A stretch of DNA of 64,000 nucleotides from positions 186,001-250,000 of the forward strand of contig JBLNCA010000037.1 in the NCBI GenBank assembly GCA_050260375.1. Direction: 5' to 3'. This document shows, in pieces, positions 26,463 to 35,107 of this stretch. The stretch's first letter is position 1; each line of letters starts with the position of its first letter. The notes under the pieces were generated by a model. It saw only the letters and a list, made by a program, of their open reading frames with translations. It was not told the DNA's origin and ran no database searches. Position numbers and translations under genes: made by a program. The stretch is from DTFZ01 sp050260375. Lineage in GTDB: Bacteria > Bacillota > Clostridia > Christensenellales > SZUA-584.

Positions 26463-27057
26463 ATATGGATGCTGGCACAGATGAGTATTGCAGTACAAGC
26501 GGTGGAAATGTTTTTGCATACAGAGCACGTTGAGACGGTGGTATTGATGTGTGCGTCCAGCTAAGCTGGCAAATGCTAGCAGGTGAAAGTCCTGTAGTGG
26601 TAAAGGTAGGGCAGCTACTTAGTCAGTAACCAGCGTATGGAGTAATCTATGCGTTGAAGCGTTACGGAATGTTCCGAAAGGAACAGACAAACTGATGGGT
26701 TGTAACATAAAGTGAATACTGCCGCACCGTTATCTACATTCCCGAAAGGGAACAACAGGGAGTCGAGCTGCGACATCAACAGCGAAGACAGCAGACGGTA
26801 TGAAGAACCCTAAATGCAATACCTAAGAACCCTGCGGTGTAGAGGTAGCAACACGTCAGGAAAGTATTTGTCAGAACTGGAGAGAGCCTACTTTGCACAG
26901 GAAACTGTAAAGAGGAAGCATATAAGCATAAGCGAAGTTGCATTCCTGCAAAGAGGCAGTCAGAAGTGCTCATAGTACCAAGGATTGTACAGACAACAAA
27001 ACTGTACATAGGGAAGGGGCACAACTTTATTCAAGTCTGTAAAGGAGGTAGGTACCG

Positions 27058-28356
27058 GTGATTGCCGAAAAAGCTATAAACACCCATGAAAAAGTACGAG
27101 ACTTCCAAAACAGACTATACCTTACAGCCAAAGCTGACCGAAAGAGAAAGTTCTATGCAATGTATGATAAGATATACCGTAATGATATCTTGGAAGAAGC
27201 ATGGAAACGGGTAAAAGAGAATGGTGGTACAGGCGGTGTCGATAAAATCAGCATCGAAGACGTGAAAGCGTACGGGGAGGAAAAACTACTGGACGAAATA
27301 GCGGAAGAATTGAGGACAGAGAGATATCGGTGCAAACCTGTCAGACGAAGTTATATTCCAAAACCTGATGGTAAGAAAAGAGCATTAGGAATACCTACAA
27401 TTAAGGACAGAATAGTGCAGATGGCGGCAAAGATAGTAATAGAACCGATATTCGAAGCAGATTTTCAACCCTGTTCTTATGGTTTTAGACCGAAACGAAG
27501 TGCCAAACAGGTAATGGACAGGATATTCGAAGTATCTGACAAAGGCGGAGCGCTATGGGTAATAGATGTCGACATTAAAGATTATTTCGGTAGTATTAAC
27601 CATGATAAGCTGCTTTTGTTGGTCAAACAGAGAATAACCGATCGGAGAGTGCTAAAGTTGATAAAAGGCTGGTTAAAAGCAGGAGTATTGGAAAACGGTA
27701 GGTATAGTGAAAGTACACTGGGAGCACCGCAAGGAGGAGTTATTTCCCCGCTGTTATCCAACATATATCTGAATTATTTCGATGTATATTGGAATAAAGT
27801 CTTTGGACATCTGGGAGAATTAGTGCGTTATGCAGATGATTTTGTGATATTGTGTAAGAGATTATCTCATGCAGAAGAAGCCTTACGTGCTGTGAAGTGG
27901 ATTATGGGAAAACTGGAACTAACCCTTCATAATGAGAAAACAAGACTGGTTGATATGTATTTTGGTAAAGAGAGTTTTGATTTTCTTGGTTTCAATAATA
28001 GGTTTCAGCGGTTTAGAAACAAAAACTGGCAGTGGTATTGGACACTACAGCAGGTACCGTCTAAGAAGGCTATGAAGAAAATGAGAGCTAACATAAAAGA
28101 GGTATTTTCCAGTCCAAGTAAGCTACTGTTAAGTATGGAAGAGATGGTTAAGCAACTCAATCCTAAAATCATTGGCATGAGAAACTATTATACCAGAAGA
28201 TTTACCAGACCATGGTTATGGAAGATAGATAAGTATATCAATTTCAAGTTTACTCGGTGGTACAATCGGAAGAAACAACGCAATTATAGGCTAGGAAATG
28301 CAGCAAAGGTCAGAGAATTGACTAAACAGGCAGGACTAGCAAGTATGTGCGGCTGA
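27058..28356 (+). CDS. ltrA: Group II intron reverse transcriptase/maturase
   Basis: A 432-residue intron-encoded protein. The reverse transcriptase has RYRCKPVRRSYIPKPDGKKRALGIPTIKDRIVQ, QPCSYGFRPKRSAKQV, the APQGGVISPLLSNIYL block and the catalytic YADDFVILCK. The C-terminal part (from about residue 330) is the maturase domain X (RANIKEVFSSPSKL...WKIDKYINFKFTRWYNRKK). There is no HNH endonuclease domain, as in several bacterial intron classes, so mobility should rely on single-strand or replication-fork targets. GTG 27058 was chosen; GGAGGT lies 11 bases upstream. Confidence 0.93.
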   Translation: MIAEKAINTHEKVRDFQNRLYLTAKADRKRKFYAMYDKIYRNDILEEAWKRVKENGGTGGVDKISIEDVKAYGEEKLLDEIAEELRTERYRCKPVRRSYIPKPDGKKRALGIPTIKDRIVQMAAKIVIEPIFEADFQPCSYGFRPKRSAKQVMDRIFEVSDKGGALWVIDVDIKDYFGSINHDKLLLLVKQRITDRRVLKLIKGWLKAGVLENGRYSESTLGAPQGGVISPLLSNIYLNYFDVYWNKVFGHLGELVRYADDFVILCKRLSHAEEALRAVKWIMGKLELTLHNEKTRLVDMYFGKESFDFLGFNNRFQRFRNKNWQWYWTLQQVPSKKAMKKMRANIKEVFSSPSKLLLSMEEMVKQLNPKIIGMRNYYTRRFTRPWLWKIDKYINFKFTRWYNRKKQRNYRLGNAAKVRELTKQAGLASMCG

Positions 28357-28376
28357 ATGCTGAAGGAAGAAGAATA

Positions 28377-28452
<76 letters not shown>

Positions 28453-28479
28453 CAAGGGTTGAGAAGTGAGTGTGTCAAA

Positions 28480-28501
28480 AGTCCAGTAATATTGGGCTTT
28501 T
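28480..28501 (+). terminator. Short terminator after the rlmD remnant
   Basis: AGTCCA (28480-28485) pairs with TGGGCT (28493-28498), then TTTT. It lies 11 nt after the remnant stop codon, as expected for the original gene's terminator carried with the fragment. The 277 nt from here to the next gene hold only the repeats and promoter described below. Confidence 0.45.
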
Positions 28502-28587
28502 CGAGGTTTGAGAGTTAAAATACAATGTGTAAAATTTGTGAAAATATCGGTTCGTGGGAACAAGTCCAAAGGCATGATTTTGAACGT

Positions 28588-28668
28588 GACAGAGCGATTT
28601 AGATGTCGGTGTTTGACGAGTGGTCAGTTTGGATAACATGGGTTCGCGAGTGGTCGATTTAGATGTTT
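28588..28668 (+). repeat. Multiple short repeats resembling an IS21-type end (left of cargo)
   Basis: Three related units occur: GCGATTTAGATGTC (28594-28607), GAGTGGTCAGTTTGGAT (28618-28634) and GAGTGGTCGATTTAGAT (28648-28664). Repeated GTCRATTTAGATGT units are what IS21-family ends look like, but no istA/istB genes are present. The segment beginning TGACAGAG recurs at 31355. Confidence 0.45.
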
Positions 28669-28723
28669 TTTGAATTTGTGGGGGTTGTGTGGTCTGGTTG
28701 GATGTTAGTTAAAACAAGCAATT

Positions 28724-28765
28724 CTTGAAGCGATAAATCGAGACTGGAAAAGCTTCAAGTATAAT
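28724..28765 (+). promoter_or_regulatory. Inverted repeat abutting a TATAAT box
   Basis: CTTGAAGC (28724-28731) and GCTTCAAG (28752-28759) are a perfect 8-bp inverted repeat; TATAAT (28760-28765) follows at once. No good -35 is visible. It may be an operator that controls the nucleotidyltransferase-methyltransferase-acetyltransferase genes. Confidence 0.35.
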
Positions 28766-28778
28766 GAGGTGAGCATAC

Positions 28779-29609
28779 ATGAATGATATTAAAACAATAT
28801 TAGATAAAGTTGTATCTGTATTGGCAGATGTTTCAGGTATTCAGGCTGTCGTGCTTGGAGGATCCCGTGCAAGGGGCACGCATTCCTCTGAATCGGATAT
28901 TGATATCGGTATCTATTACGATAAAGAAACTCTTGACCTTGTGTCCTTGAACAAGGCAGCAAAACTTGTGGATGATGAACACAGGGATAATTTGATTGTT
29001 CCTCCCGGCGAATGGGGTCAATGGGTTAATGGCGGAGGGTGGCTCGTTATTGGTGGATACCATGTTGATTTCATTCTGCGTGATGCGGAAAAAGTAAAAA
29101 TTGTGATTTCAGAATGTCAGGAAGGGGTTATTTCCGCACATTATCAAACAGGACATCCCCATGCTTACATGAATGTGATGTATATGGGAGAATTAGCAGT
29201 ATGCAAGATATTGTGGGATAAACAGGGTAAAATTATAGCTTTGAAGCAAGTCGCGGAAAAATACCCGCCGAAATTGAAAAGAGCTATTATTGGTTTCTTT
29301 ACATTTGAAGCAGAGTTTTCTTTAATGTTCGCGGAAAGCAATTCAAAGAAAAACGATGTTTATTATGTTACTGCTCATATTGTACGGACAATTTCAGCGC
29401 TGAACCAGGTGTTGTTTGCAGTAAATGAAGAATACTGCCTGAACGAAAAAAAGGCAGTCGGCATGATAGAGCATTTTAACATTCACCCACTTGGATACAA
29501 AGATAAAGTAAATTCGATTTTTACGGTAGCCGGAACAGATGGAGCAAATGCCTGTGTGCAGCTAAAGCAATTGATTAACGAAGTGAAAGGTATTTTTCCG
29601 AATGACTGA
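28779..29609 (+). CDS. Nucleotidyltransferase domain protein (aminoglycoside-nucleotidyltransferase-like)
   Basis: A 276-residue protein whose N-terminus holds the minimal nucleotidyltransferase signature GGSRARGTHSSESDIDIGIYY, with the two metal-binding aspartates, and a third acidic strand in HVDFILRD. The C-terminal helical part resembles substrate-binding domains of drug-modifying ANT-type enzymes. It may adenylate a small molecule, possibly an aminoglycoside, but no specific ANT class is recognised. Position first in a cargo block with a Vat-type acetyltransferase supports a resistance-like role. GAGGTGAG precedes ATG. Confidence 0.7.
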   Translation: MNDIKTILDKVVSVLADVSGIQAVVLGGSRARGTHSSESDIDIGIYYDKETLDLVSLNKAAKLVDDEHRDNLIVPPGEWGQWVNGGGWLVIGGYHVDFILRDAEKVKIVISECQEGVISAHYQTGHPHAYMNVMYMGELAVCKILWDKQGKIIALKQVAEKYPPKLKRAIIGFFTFEAEFSLMFAESNSKKNDVYYVTAHIVRTISALNQVLFAVNEEYCLNEKKAVGMIEHFNIHPLGYKDKVNSIFTVAGTDGANACVQLKQLINEVKGIFPND

Positions 29610-29656
29610 TGAACATATCCGGTGAAAGATATTAACTACACAAAGAAGGTGAGAAT

Positions 29657-30388
29657 ATGAACAACATTTATGATAATAGACAATTTTTTGACCAGTATTC
29701 GAAGATGTCACGCAGTCAGCAAGGCTTATCTGGAGCAGGTGAATGGCATCAGTTCAAGGCCTTGTTTCCTGACTTAAGCGGCAAAAGCGTACTCGATCTT
29801 GGATGCGGTTACGGTTGGCACTGCAAATATGCAGTTGAGTGCGGTGCAGAGCAGGTATTGGGTATTGACCTGAGTGAAAAAATGATACATGAAGCAAAAG
29901 CAAAAAACGCAGACTCGAAAATTACCTATCGGGTTTGCGGACTGGAGGAATATGATTACCCCGCCAATTCATATGATTGCGTAGTTTCTAATCTGGTGCT
30001 TCATTATATTGCAGATATTGATGCGATTTTCAGGAAGATATACTTGACGCTAAAGGCTGATGGCGTTTTCCTTCTTAACATTGAACATCCTGTTTTTACA
30101 GCGGGTGTAAACCAGGACTGGGTTTATGATTCAAATGGCAGGCCACAGCACTGGCCTGTTGATGATTACTTTTATCCCGAAGAGCGAGTTACCCATTTCC
30201 TTGGACAGGATGTCACTAAACGACATCATACACTAACGCAAATTCTAATGGGGCTTATAAAAGCTGGATTTCAGCTGGACGCTGTTGAGGAAGCAATGCC
30301 AAGCGCCGATATGATGGACATTCCGGGCATGTCAGATGAAATGCGCCGCCCAATGATGCTGCTAATTAAGTCTGTGAAACAAGCTTGA
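29657..30388 (+). CDS. Class I SAM-dependent methyltransferase
   Basis: A 243-residue Rossmann-type methyltransferase with motif I VLDLGCGYGWHCKYA, motif II LGIDLSEKMI and the post-II segment YDCVVSNLVLHYI. It is close in style to UbiE/Coq5-like small-molecule methyltransferases. No substrate can be assigned. It sits 47 nt after the nucleotidyltransferase gene in the same cargo block; AAGGTGAG precedes the ATG. Confidence 0.85.
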   Translation: MNNIYDNRQFFDQYSKMSRSQQGLSGAGEWHQFKALFPDLSGKSVLDLGCGYGWHCKYAVECGAEQVLGIDLSEKMIHEAKAKNADSKITYRVCGLEEYDYPANSYDCVVSNLVLHYIADIDAIFRKIYLTLKADGVFLLNIEHPVFTAGVNQDWVYDSNGRPQHWPVDDYFYPEERVTHFLGQDVTKRHHTLTQILMGLIKAGFQLDAVEEAMPSADMMDIPGMSDEMRRPMMLLIKSVKQA

Positions 30389-30446
30389 TAGCATCTGAGT
30401 TGGGAAAGCGTTGATAGCGGAAAGCCAACGCGCGAGGAGGTTTAAT

Positions 30447-31082
30447 ATGCAATATGGACCAGATCCAAGTTCCATTTATCCAAATGAAAACATCAAAAGC
30501 ATATGCTACATTAAAAATTTAATAACACGTCCAAACATTATAGTAGGCGATTACACCTACTATGATGATATCAATGGTGCGGAACGATTTGAAGAGCACG
30601 TTACACATCACTATGAATTTATAGGTGATAAGCTCATCATCGGGAAATTCTGCGCTATAGCAAAAGGTATCGAATTTGTAATGAACGGTGCGAATCATAG
30701 AATGTGCAGCGTCACTACTTATCCTTTTAACATCATGGGGCATGGTTGGGAAAAGGCAACTCCGACACTTGGGGATTTACCTTTCAAAGGAGATACTGTT
30801 GTAGGAAATGATGTGTGGATAGGTCAAAATGTCACTGTAATGCCCGGCGTGCATATTGGTGATGGAGCAATTGTAGCTGCCAATTCAGTAGTTACAAAGG
30901 ACATACCGGCTTATCGTATTGCAGGCGGAAACCCCATCAGAATTATTAAGAAAAGATTCGACGATGACCTTATAGACCATCTGCTGAAATTAAAGTGGTG
31001 GAATTGGCCAGCACGTAAAATATTTGATAACCTTGAGGTACTGTGCAGCGGTAACCTTTCAAGAATTAAGGAGATAAAATGA
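30447..31082 (+). CDS. vat: Vat-type xenobiotic (streptogramin A) O-acetyltransferase
   Basis: A 211-residue left-handed beta-helix acyltransferase. GPDPSSIYP, VGDYTYYDD, THHYEFIGDKLIIGKFCAIAKG, MNGANHRM, GWEKATPTLGDLPFKGD, VGNDVWIGQNVTVMPGV and GGNPIRIIKKRF line up closely with Vat(A)/Vat(D)-type streptogramin A acetyltransferases, including the catalytic His of the NGANHRM motif. It likely transfers acetyl from acetyl-CoA to a hydroxyl on a drug or other xenobiotic. ATG 30447 follows GAGGAGG by seven bases. The exact drug is not provable; vat is used as a family label. Confidence 0.85.
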   Translation: MQYGPDPSSIYPNENIKSICYIKNLITRPNIIVGDYTYYDDINGAERFEEHVTHHYEFIGDKLIIGKFCAIAKGIEFVMNGANHRMCSVTTYPFNIMGHGWEKATPTLGDLPFKGDTVVGNDVWIGQNVTVMPGVHIGDGAIVAANSVVTKDIPAYRIAGGNPIRIIKKRFDDDLIDHLLKLKWWNWPARKIFDNLEVLCSGNLSRIKEIK

Positions 31083-31264
31083 ACGAATACACAAAACAGG
31101 AACTGGAAGAGGCGAAGACCGCCCTTGCTTCAACGTTACACAAGTGCGAAAAGATGCAGGAAAGCGGCAGACTACAGTCTTCACAAAAAACTTTAAACGA
31201 CAGGCGGGTAAAGGCACTTCGGATTGCACTAGCTCTTATTGAGAAAGAGATGAGGTCGAAATAA
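31079..31264 (+). CDS. Small conserved helical protein
   Basis: A 61-residue, highly charged, probably coiled-coil protein (YTKQELEEAKTALASTL...RRVKALRIALALIEKEM). Its ATG overlaps the stop of the acetyltransferase gene (ATGA), so it is translationally coupled and probably real. Similar small proteins occur in cargo operons of Firmicutes, but no function is known. Confidence 0.6.
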   Translation: MNEYTKQELEEAKTALASTLHKCEKMQESGRLQSSQKTLNDRRVKALRIALALIEKEMRSK

Positions 31265-31308
31265 TGCCAATCGACTTTAAAAAACCGAAAAAGATTTATG
31301 CCAACTAA
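31264..31308 (+). pseudogene. Truncated reading frame coupled to the small protein
   Basis: A 14-residue frame, MPIDFKKPKKIYAN, starts on a TAATG junction with the previous gene. The start MPIDFKK resembles the beginning of GyrI-like/effector-binding-domain proteins, so this could be the first residues of a lost gene. The next 50 nt run into repeats like those at 28588. Weak evidence. Confidence 0.3.
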
Positions 31309-31354
31309 GAACTACATCATCAATTAAGGGGTCAGGTTACATGTCAAAGGCTTA

Positions 31355-31400
31355 TGACAGAGTAGATTAGATGTTTAGATCTCGAACGGATTAGATATTT
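31355..31400 (+). repeat. IS21-end-like repeats (right of cargo)
   Basis: TGACAGAGTAGATTAGATGT (31355-31374) matches 16 of 20 bases of the segment at 28587-28606, in the same orientation; a second unit, GGATTAGATATTTTT, follows (31388-31402). With the left copy it brackets the block of three enzyme genes plus the small protein. The stretch 31309-31644 holds no gene other than these repeats and the promoter region of the leader peptide. Confidence 0.4.
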
Positions 31401-31644
31401 TTAGTGTTTTTGAGGTTTAGAGAGTGGGTTGGGTGTTTTTTTGTAAAAGCCGAGGTTATGTGCTCAGTATTGTTTTTTAGATTGAGTTGATAAAATGGTT
31501 GCGTAATAGGCTAAGCAAAATCGAAAAATATGCTTATATGTTTATTAGTGATGATATCTCATATATCGGAGCAGGATGGATCGGGATGATTCATATCTTC
31601 AGATTTTATTTTAAACGTGTTATTATAAAAAGCGAGGTGCAAAT

Positions 31645-31665
31645 ATGTATTTGATATTCATGTAA
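31645..31665 (+). CDS. Leader peptide MYLIFM (MsrD-leader-like)
   Basis: A six-codon frame, MYLIFM, with its own ribosome site GAGGTG (31634-31639), lies 170 nt before the MFS gene. The sequence is identical to the leader peptide known to control msrD, on which the ribosome stalls when a macrolide is bound, letting the downstream gene be transcribed. Here it precedes an exporter gene directly, with hairpins and a T-run terminator between. This makes macrolide-inducible attenuation the natural hypothesis. Confidence 0.75.
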   Translation: MYLIFM

Positions 31666-31672
31666 TTTAGTT

Positions 31673-31817
31673 TTTAAGCACTGCCCTTTTTAGGGCTTAT
31701 TCGTTGTGCTTAAAGACATATTTACATGAGTACATCCCTCACTTTTGGAGATCTCCTTGTAAAATCATGTCTTTTTGCACGAACAACACTTAGGTAGTTG
31801 TTCGTTTTTAATTTTTG
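31673..31817 (+). promoter_or_regulatory. Transcription attenuator of the MFS exporter gene
   Basis: Several mutually exclusive hairpins are visible. TTTAAGCAC (31673-31681) pairs perfectly with GTGCTTAAA (31706-31714). AAAGACAT (31712-31719) pairs with ATGTCTTT (31767-31774). ACGAACAAC (31779-31787) pairs with GTTGTTCGT (31797-31805) and is followed by TTTTTAATTTTT, an intrinsic terminator. Stalling on the leader at 31645 would favour one fold over the other. Confidence 0.75.
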
Positions 31818-31834
31818 TTAAAGGAGATTTTTTG

Positions 31835-33055
31835 ATGAATAGAATCGAAAATTGGAAAAAACAATTTGCTATAATATATGCAGGACAAGCTTTTTCAATA
31901 TTGGGTTCTGCCGCAGTGCAGTTTGCCATTATCTGGTGGCTTACCATCCAGACTGAATCCGCAATCACACTGACGATTGCATCCGTTGTTGCTTTTCTCC
32001 CCAATTTGTTAATCGGACCATTTGCCGGTGTATGGATCGATAGATACAATCGTCGCTCGGTAATGATTGCAGCTGACGGCTTAGTAGCCGTATCCAGCAT
32101 CATTCTTGGCGCAGCTTTTTTACTTTTACAGACACCGCCTATTTGGTTTATCTACATTGTTTTATTTATACGCGGATTGGGCAATACCTTTCATGGCCCG
32201 GCTATGCAAGCGGCTATACCAATGTTTGTGCCTACCGACATGTTGACCAAAGCAGGCGGTTGGGGTAACATGATTCAATCTGTATCTAACATGATGGGGC
32301 CTGTGCTGGGTGCTGCACTCATGGTATTTATGCCTATTTATGCCATTATGGTTGTGGATATACTGGGGGCTGCTTTTGCGATAGTTTGCCTTTTGTTAAT
32401 TATAATTCCGGATATTCCGCAAGCCAGTGAAAAGATGAATCTATTGTCTGACATGAAGCAGGGTTTTATCTCAATGAAAGCAAATAAGCCTTTAATGGCT
32501 GTGTTTTTCCCCATGCTGCTGATGACCATACTTTACATGCCCTTAGGTTCTTTGTTTCCTCTGCTGGTACGTAGCCACTTTATGGGCGAAGCATGGCACA
32601 ATGGTATTGTGGAATTTGTATTTGCAGGAGGATTGCTTCTTTCATCTTTGGTTATCGGTGTGTGGGGCGGCATGAAAAGGAGATTTTTCATGGCATCCTT
32701 AGCTATTGGCTTAATGGGACTGACTACACTAATTAGTGGGGCGCTTCCAATAAGTGGTTTCTGGATTTTTGTTGTATGCTGTTTCTTCTTGGGTGCCTCC
32801 GGTACATTTATGAATGTTCCAGTTATGGCCTATGTTCAAGAAAGCATTGCACCTGAAATGATGGGCAAGGTGTTTTCCCTCTTGATGACTGCCATGACTC
32901 TTGCTATGCCGATAGGTCTGCTTGTTGCAGGTCCGGTTGTTGAGGTCGTAGGTGTGAATACATGGTTTTTCTGGTCGGGTGTTGCGTTGATGGCAGACGC
33001 TATTCTTTGCCGCCTTCTGACAAGGCGTTATGATAAAGTTACAATGAGGCCGTAA
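31835..33055 (+). CDS. MFS exporter, Mef(A)-like (macrolide-efflux-type)
   Basis: A 406-residue, twelve-span major facilitator. Its beginning (NWKKQFAIIYAGQAFSIL, then AIIWWLT), the LIGPFAGVWIDRYNRRSVMIAAD motif A loop and GLGNTFHGPAMQAAIPMFVP follow the pattern of Mef-type macrolide exporters. AAGGAG is nine bases ahead of ATG 31835. The leader peptide upstream, identical to the MsrD leader, supports macrolide-linked control. Mef proteins usually work with an MsrD ABC-F protein; none is encoded here. Substrate specificity is inferred, not shown. Confidence 0.8.
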   Translation: MNRIENWKKQFAIIYAGQAFSILGSAAVQFAIIWWLTIQTESAITLTIASVVAFLPNLLIGPFAGVWIDRYNRRSVMIAADGLVAVSSIILGAAFLLLQTPPIWFIYIVLFIRGLGNTFHGPAMQAAIPMFVPTDMLTKAGGWGNMIQSVSNMMGPVLGAALMVFMPIYAIMVVDILGAAFAIVCLLLIIIPDIPQASEKMNLLSDMKQGFISMKANKPLMAVFFPMLLMTILYMPLGSLFPLLVRSHFMGEAWHNGIVEFVFAGGLLLSSLVIGVWGGMKRRFFMASLAIGLMGLTTLISGALPISGFWIFVVCCFFLGASGTFMNVPVMAYVQESIAPEMMGKVFSLLMTAMTLAMPIGLLVAGPVVEVVGVNTWFFWSGVALMADAILCRLLTRRYDKVTMRP

Positions 33056-33058
33056 GTG

Positions 33059-33117
33059 AAAAAAACGGCAAGGCACTCTACAAGAATTATACAACGTAGG
33101 GTGCCTTGTTTATTTTT
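33059..33117. terminator. Bidirectional terminator between exporter and recombinase genes
   Basis: CAAGGCACTCTAC (33069-33081) pairs with GTAGGGTGCCTTG (33096-33108) through 13 bp with one G-U. A T run follows on the + strand (33109-33117), and an A run precedes it (33059-33065), which is a T run for the opposite strand. It serves both convergent genes. Confidence 0.8.
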
Positions 33118-33120
33118 AGC

Positions 33121-34689
33121 TTATTTATTTACATCCACCGTCACGCCGGACTTGAATTCCACAATAAATTTATCCTCATAGATGCTGACTTTTTCGATCA
33201 GCCGTCGGATAAGCTGCTCGTCGTATTCAGCGAGGGCGGCGGATTGCTTTTTTAGGAATGCGCTCATATCAGCCATCCGTTTTTTCAGTTCCTCACGGTT
33301 GACGTTTTCAATTTGCAGTTTTTGCTTTTGGTCACGCAGTCGGTGAATCTCATCGCCGACTTTATCATAGTCGGCATTGGAGGTGGCAAGCTTCAGAAGT
33401 TCCGTTTGAAGTTCTTCCAGTCGCTTATCGATATCTGCCAAGCCCTTGTCGTTTTCTCGATTTATCACGGTGGCAATGTTATCCTGTAGGGTTGAGAGGA
33501 AAGAATTCTTATCGCAAAGTGCCTGATTGATGGCGGTGACCAACACTTGCTCGATGGTGTTTTCCAGCACCGTGCGGGCATCGCAGAACAGACCGGTGTT
33601 TTCCAGTCTGCTGACGCACCGCCAGACGATAGACTTTTTGCCTCGGTTATTCCAATGCACCCTGCGAAAAACCTCGCCGCAGTTGCCGCAGATAACTATC
33701 TGAGCAAAGCAGTGATTGCTGCTGAAGGTTCTGGTCTTTCCGTTCGGACTGGTGTGGACAATGCGTCGGCGGACAAGCTCCTCCTGCACCTGCATGAATA
33801 CTTCACGCGGAATAATGGCTTCGTGGCTGTTTTCTACATAATACTGCGGAACGATACCGTTGTTCTTGACCCGCTTTTTTGTAAGGAAGTCAACCGTATA
33901 GGTTTTTTGTAAAAGTGCATCTCCGATGTACTTTTCATTTCGAAGGATTTGATTTATGTTACTTGTATGCCAGCGTTCCCTGCCCGCACCGTTTAGGATA
34001 CCGTCCGCTTCCAAACCGCGAGCGATTTTCAGCATACTGGCACCCTCAAGGTATTCCCGGTAAATGCGCTTGATGATTTCAGCTTCCTCGGGCACGACTA
34101 CGAGACGCTTGTTTTCATCCTTTGTATAGCCGAGAAACCGAGCGCAGTTTACTTGAATTTCACCCTGTTGGTAGCGATATTGTAACCCCAGCTTTACGTT
34201 CTGGCTCAATGACTGACTTTCCTGTTGGGCGAGGGATGCCATAATCGTGAGCAGAACTTCGCCCTTGGAATCCATGGTGTTTATATTTTCCTTTTCAAAA
34301 TAAACGGGAATGTTTTTCTCCTTGAGCTGACGGATATATTTCAAACAGTCCAGTGTGTTTCGGGCAAATCGGCTGATGGACTTTGTAATAATCATATCGA
34401 TATTACCAGCCATACACTCGTCAATCATCCGGTTGAATTCCTCACGCTTTTTGGTGTTGGTGCCTGAGATGCCGTCATCTGCAAATATTCCCGCCAGCAC
34501 CCAGTCAGGATGCCCTTGTATGTAGGCGGTGTAGTGTTCAATCTGCGTTTCGTAACTGGTAGCCTGCTCATCGCTGTCTGTGGAAACACGGCAGTATGCC
34601 GCAACCCGGAGTTTGGGCTTTTCTTCATCCTCACTCTTTCGAACATGCTTCCTTGCCGGAATCACTGTGACATTTTTACTGACTGCCAT
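33121..34689 (-). CDS. Large serine recombinase (integrase), first of three
   Basis: A 522-residue serine integrase. Resolvase domain: RVAAYCRVSTDSDEQ (catalytic Ser), GIFADDGISGT, IITKSISRFARNTLD. Recombinase domain around residues 190-300, then a zinc ribbon (CGNCGEVFRRVHW...WRC, later Cys) and a C-terminal coiled coil. It joins phage and host attachment sites. ATG 34689 follows GGAGGTG and overlaps the middle gene by 14 nt, so the trio is co-translated. Confidence 0.92.
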   Translation of the reverse strand: MAVSKNVTVIPARKHVRKSEDEEKPKLRVAAYCRVSTDSDEQATSYETQIEHYTAYIQGHPDWVLAGIFADDGISGTNTKKREEFNRMIDECMAGNIDMIITKSISRFARNTLDCLKYIRQLKEKNIPVYFEKENINTMDSKGEVLLTIMASLAQQESQSLSQNVKLGLQYRYQQGEIQVNCARFLGYTKDENKRLVVVPEEAEIIKRIYREYLEGASMLKIARGLEADGILNGAGRERWHTSNINQILRNEKYIGDALLQKTYTVDFLTKKRVKNNGIVPQYYVENSHEAIIPREVFMQVQEELVRRRIVHTSPNGKTRTFSSNHCFAQIVICGNCGEVFRRVHWNNRGKKSIVWRCVSRLENTGLFCDARTVLENTIEQVLVTAINQALCDKNSFLSTLQDNIATVINRENDKGLADIDKRLEELQTELLKLATSNADYDKVGDEIHRLRDQKQKLQIENVNREELKKRMADMSAFLKKQSAALAEYDEQLIRRLIEKVSIYEDKFIVEFKSGVTVDVNK

Positions 34690-35107
34690 TCTTGTTCACC
34701 TCCATTTCAATTAAACTGTAGGCGTATTCCGCCTGCCCGAAGGGGTCGTCGAGTTCCTCTGTTCCTTCTTTCATGCGAAAGATGGTAGGATAAACGACCT
34801 CTTTTTCTTGCTTTGGCTTCCGATTACGGCCGAGCCTTTCCAGCCGTATAATTCGTTCTGCTTCGGCAGTATTGAAAGTGTCTTTGTCAATTATAGCCGG
34901 ATAAAACTCATCACCGAGGTATCGGGTATTTCGTAGCATCCTGCCGATACCGGAATGGAAAGCTTTAATACCTGCTTTCTTAGCGGCTGTTGCCAATGAA
35001 TCGCCGCTCAGGTAAGATTGAAATAATGTTTTTATCTGCTCTGCAGCCTCTTTATCAATTACGGCTTTTCCGTTTTTAATACGGTAGCCAAATGGTATAT
35101 GGCTCAT
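34676..35107 (-). CDS. Small recombinase-domain protein lacking a catalytic domain
   Basis: A 143-residue protein that contains only the 'recombinase' DNA-binding domain of serine integrases (PFGYRIKNGKAVIDKEAAEQIKTLFQSYLSGDSL...GIGRMLRNTRYLGDEFYPAIID). It has no resolvase catalytic Ser domain and no zinc ribbon. It may act as an accessory or architectural partner, or as an excision factor, for the two full integrases on either side. Clean start (GAGGTAA then ATG) and tight overlaps argue it is a real gene, not debris. Confidence 0.8.
   Translation of the reverse strand: MSHIPFGYRIKNGKAVIDKEAAEQIKTLFQSYLSGDSLATAAKKAGIKAFHSGIGRMLRNTRYLGDEFYPAIIDKDTFNTAEAERIIRLERLGRNRKPKQEKEVVYPTIFRMKEGTEELDDPFGQAEYAYSLIEMEVNKNGSQ

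Noticed and set aside
26776..27024. An 82-codon frame opposite the intron 5' region.
   Set aside because: It lies in the structured RNA domains of the group II intron, which explains the sequence fully.
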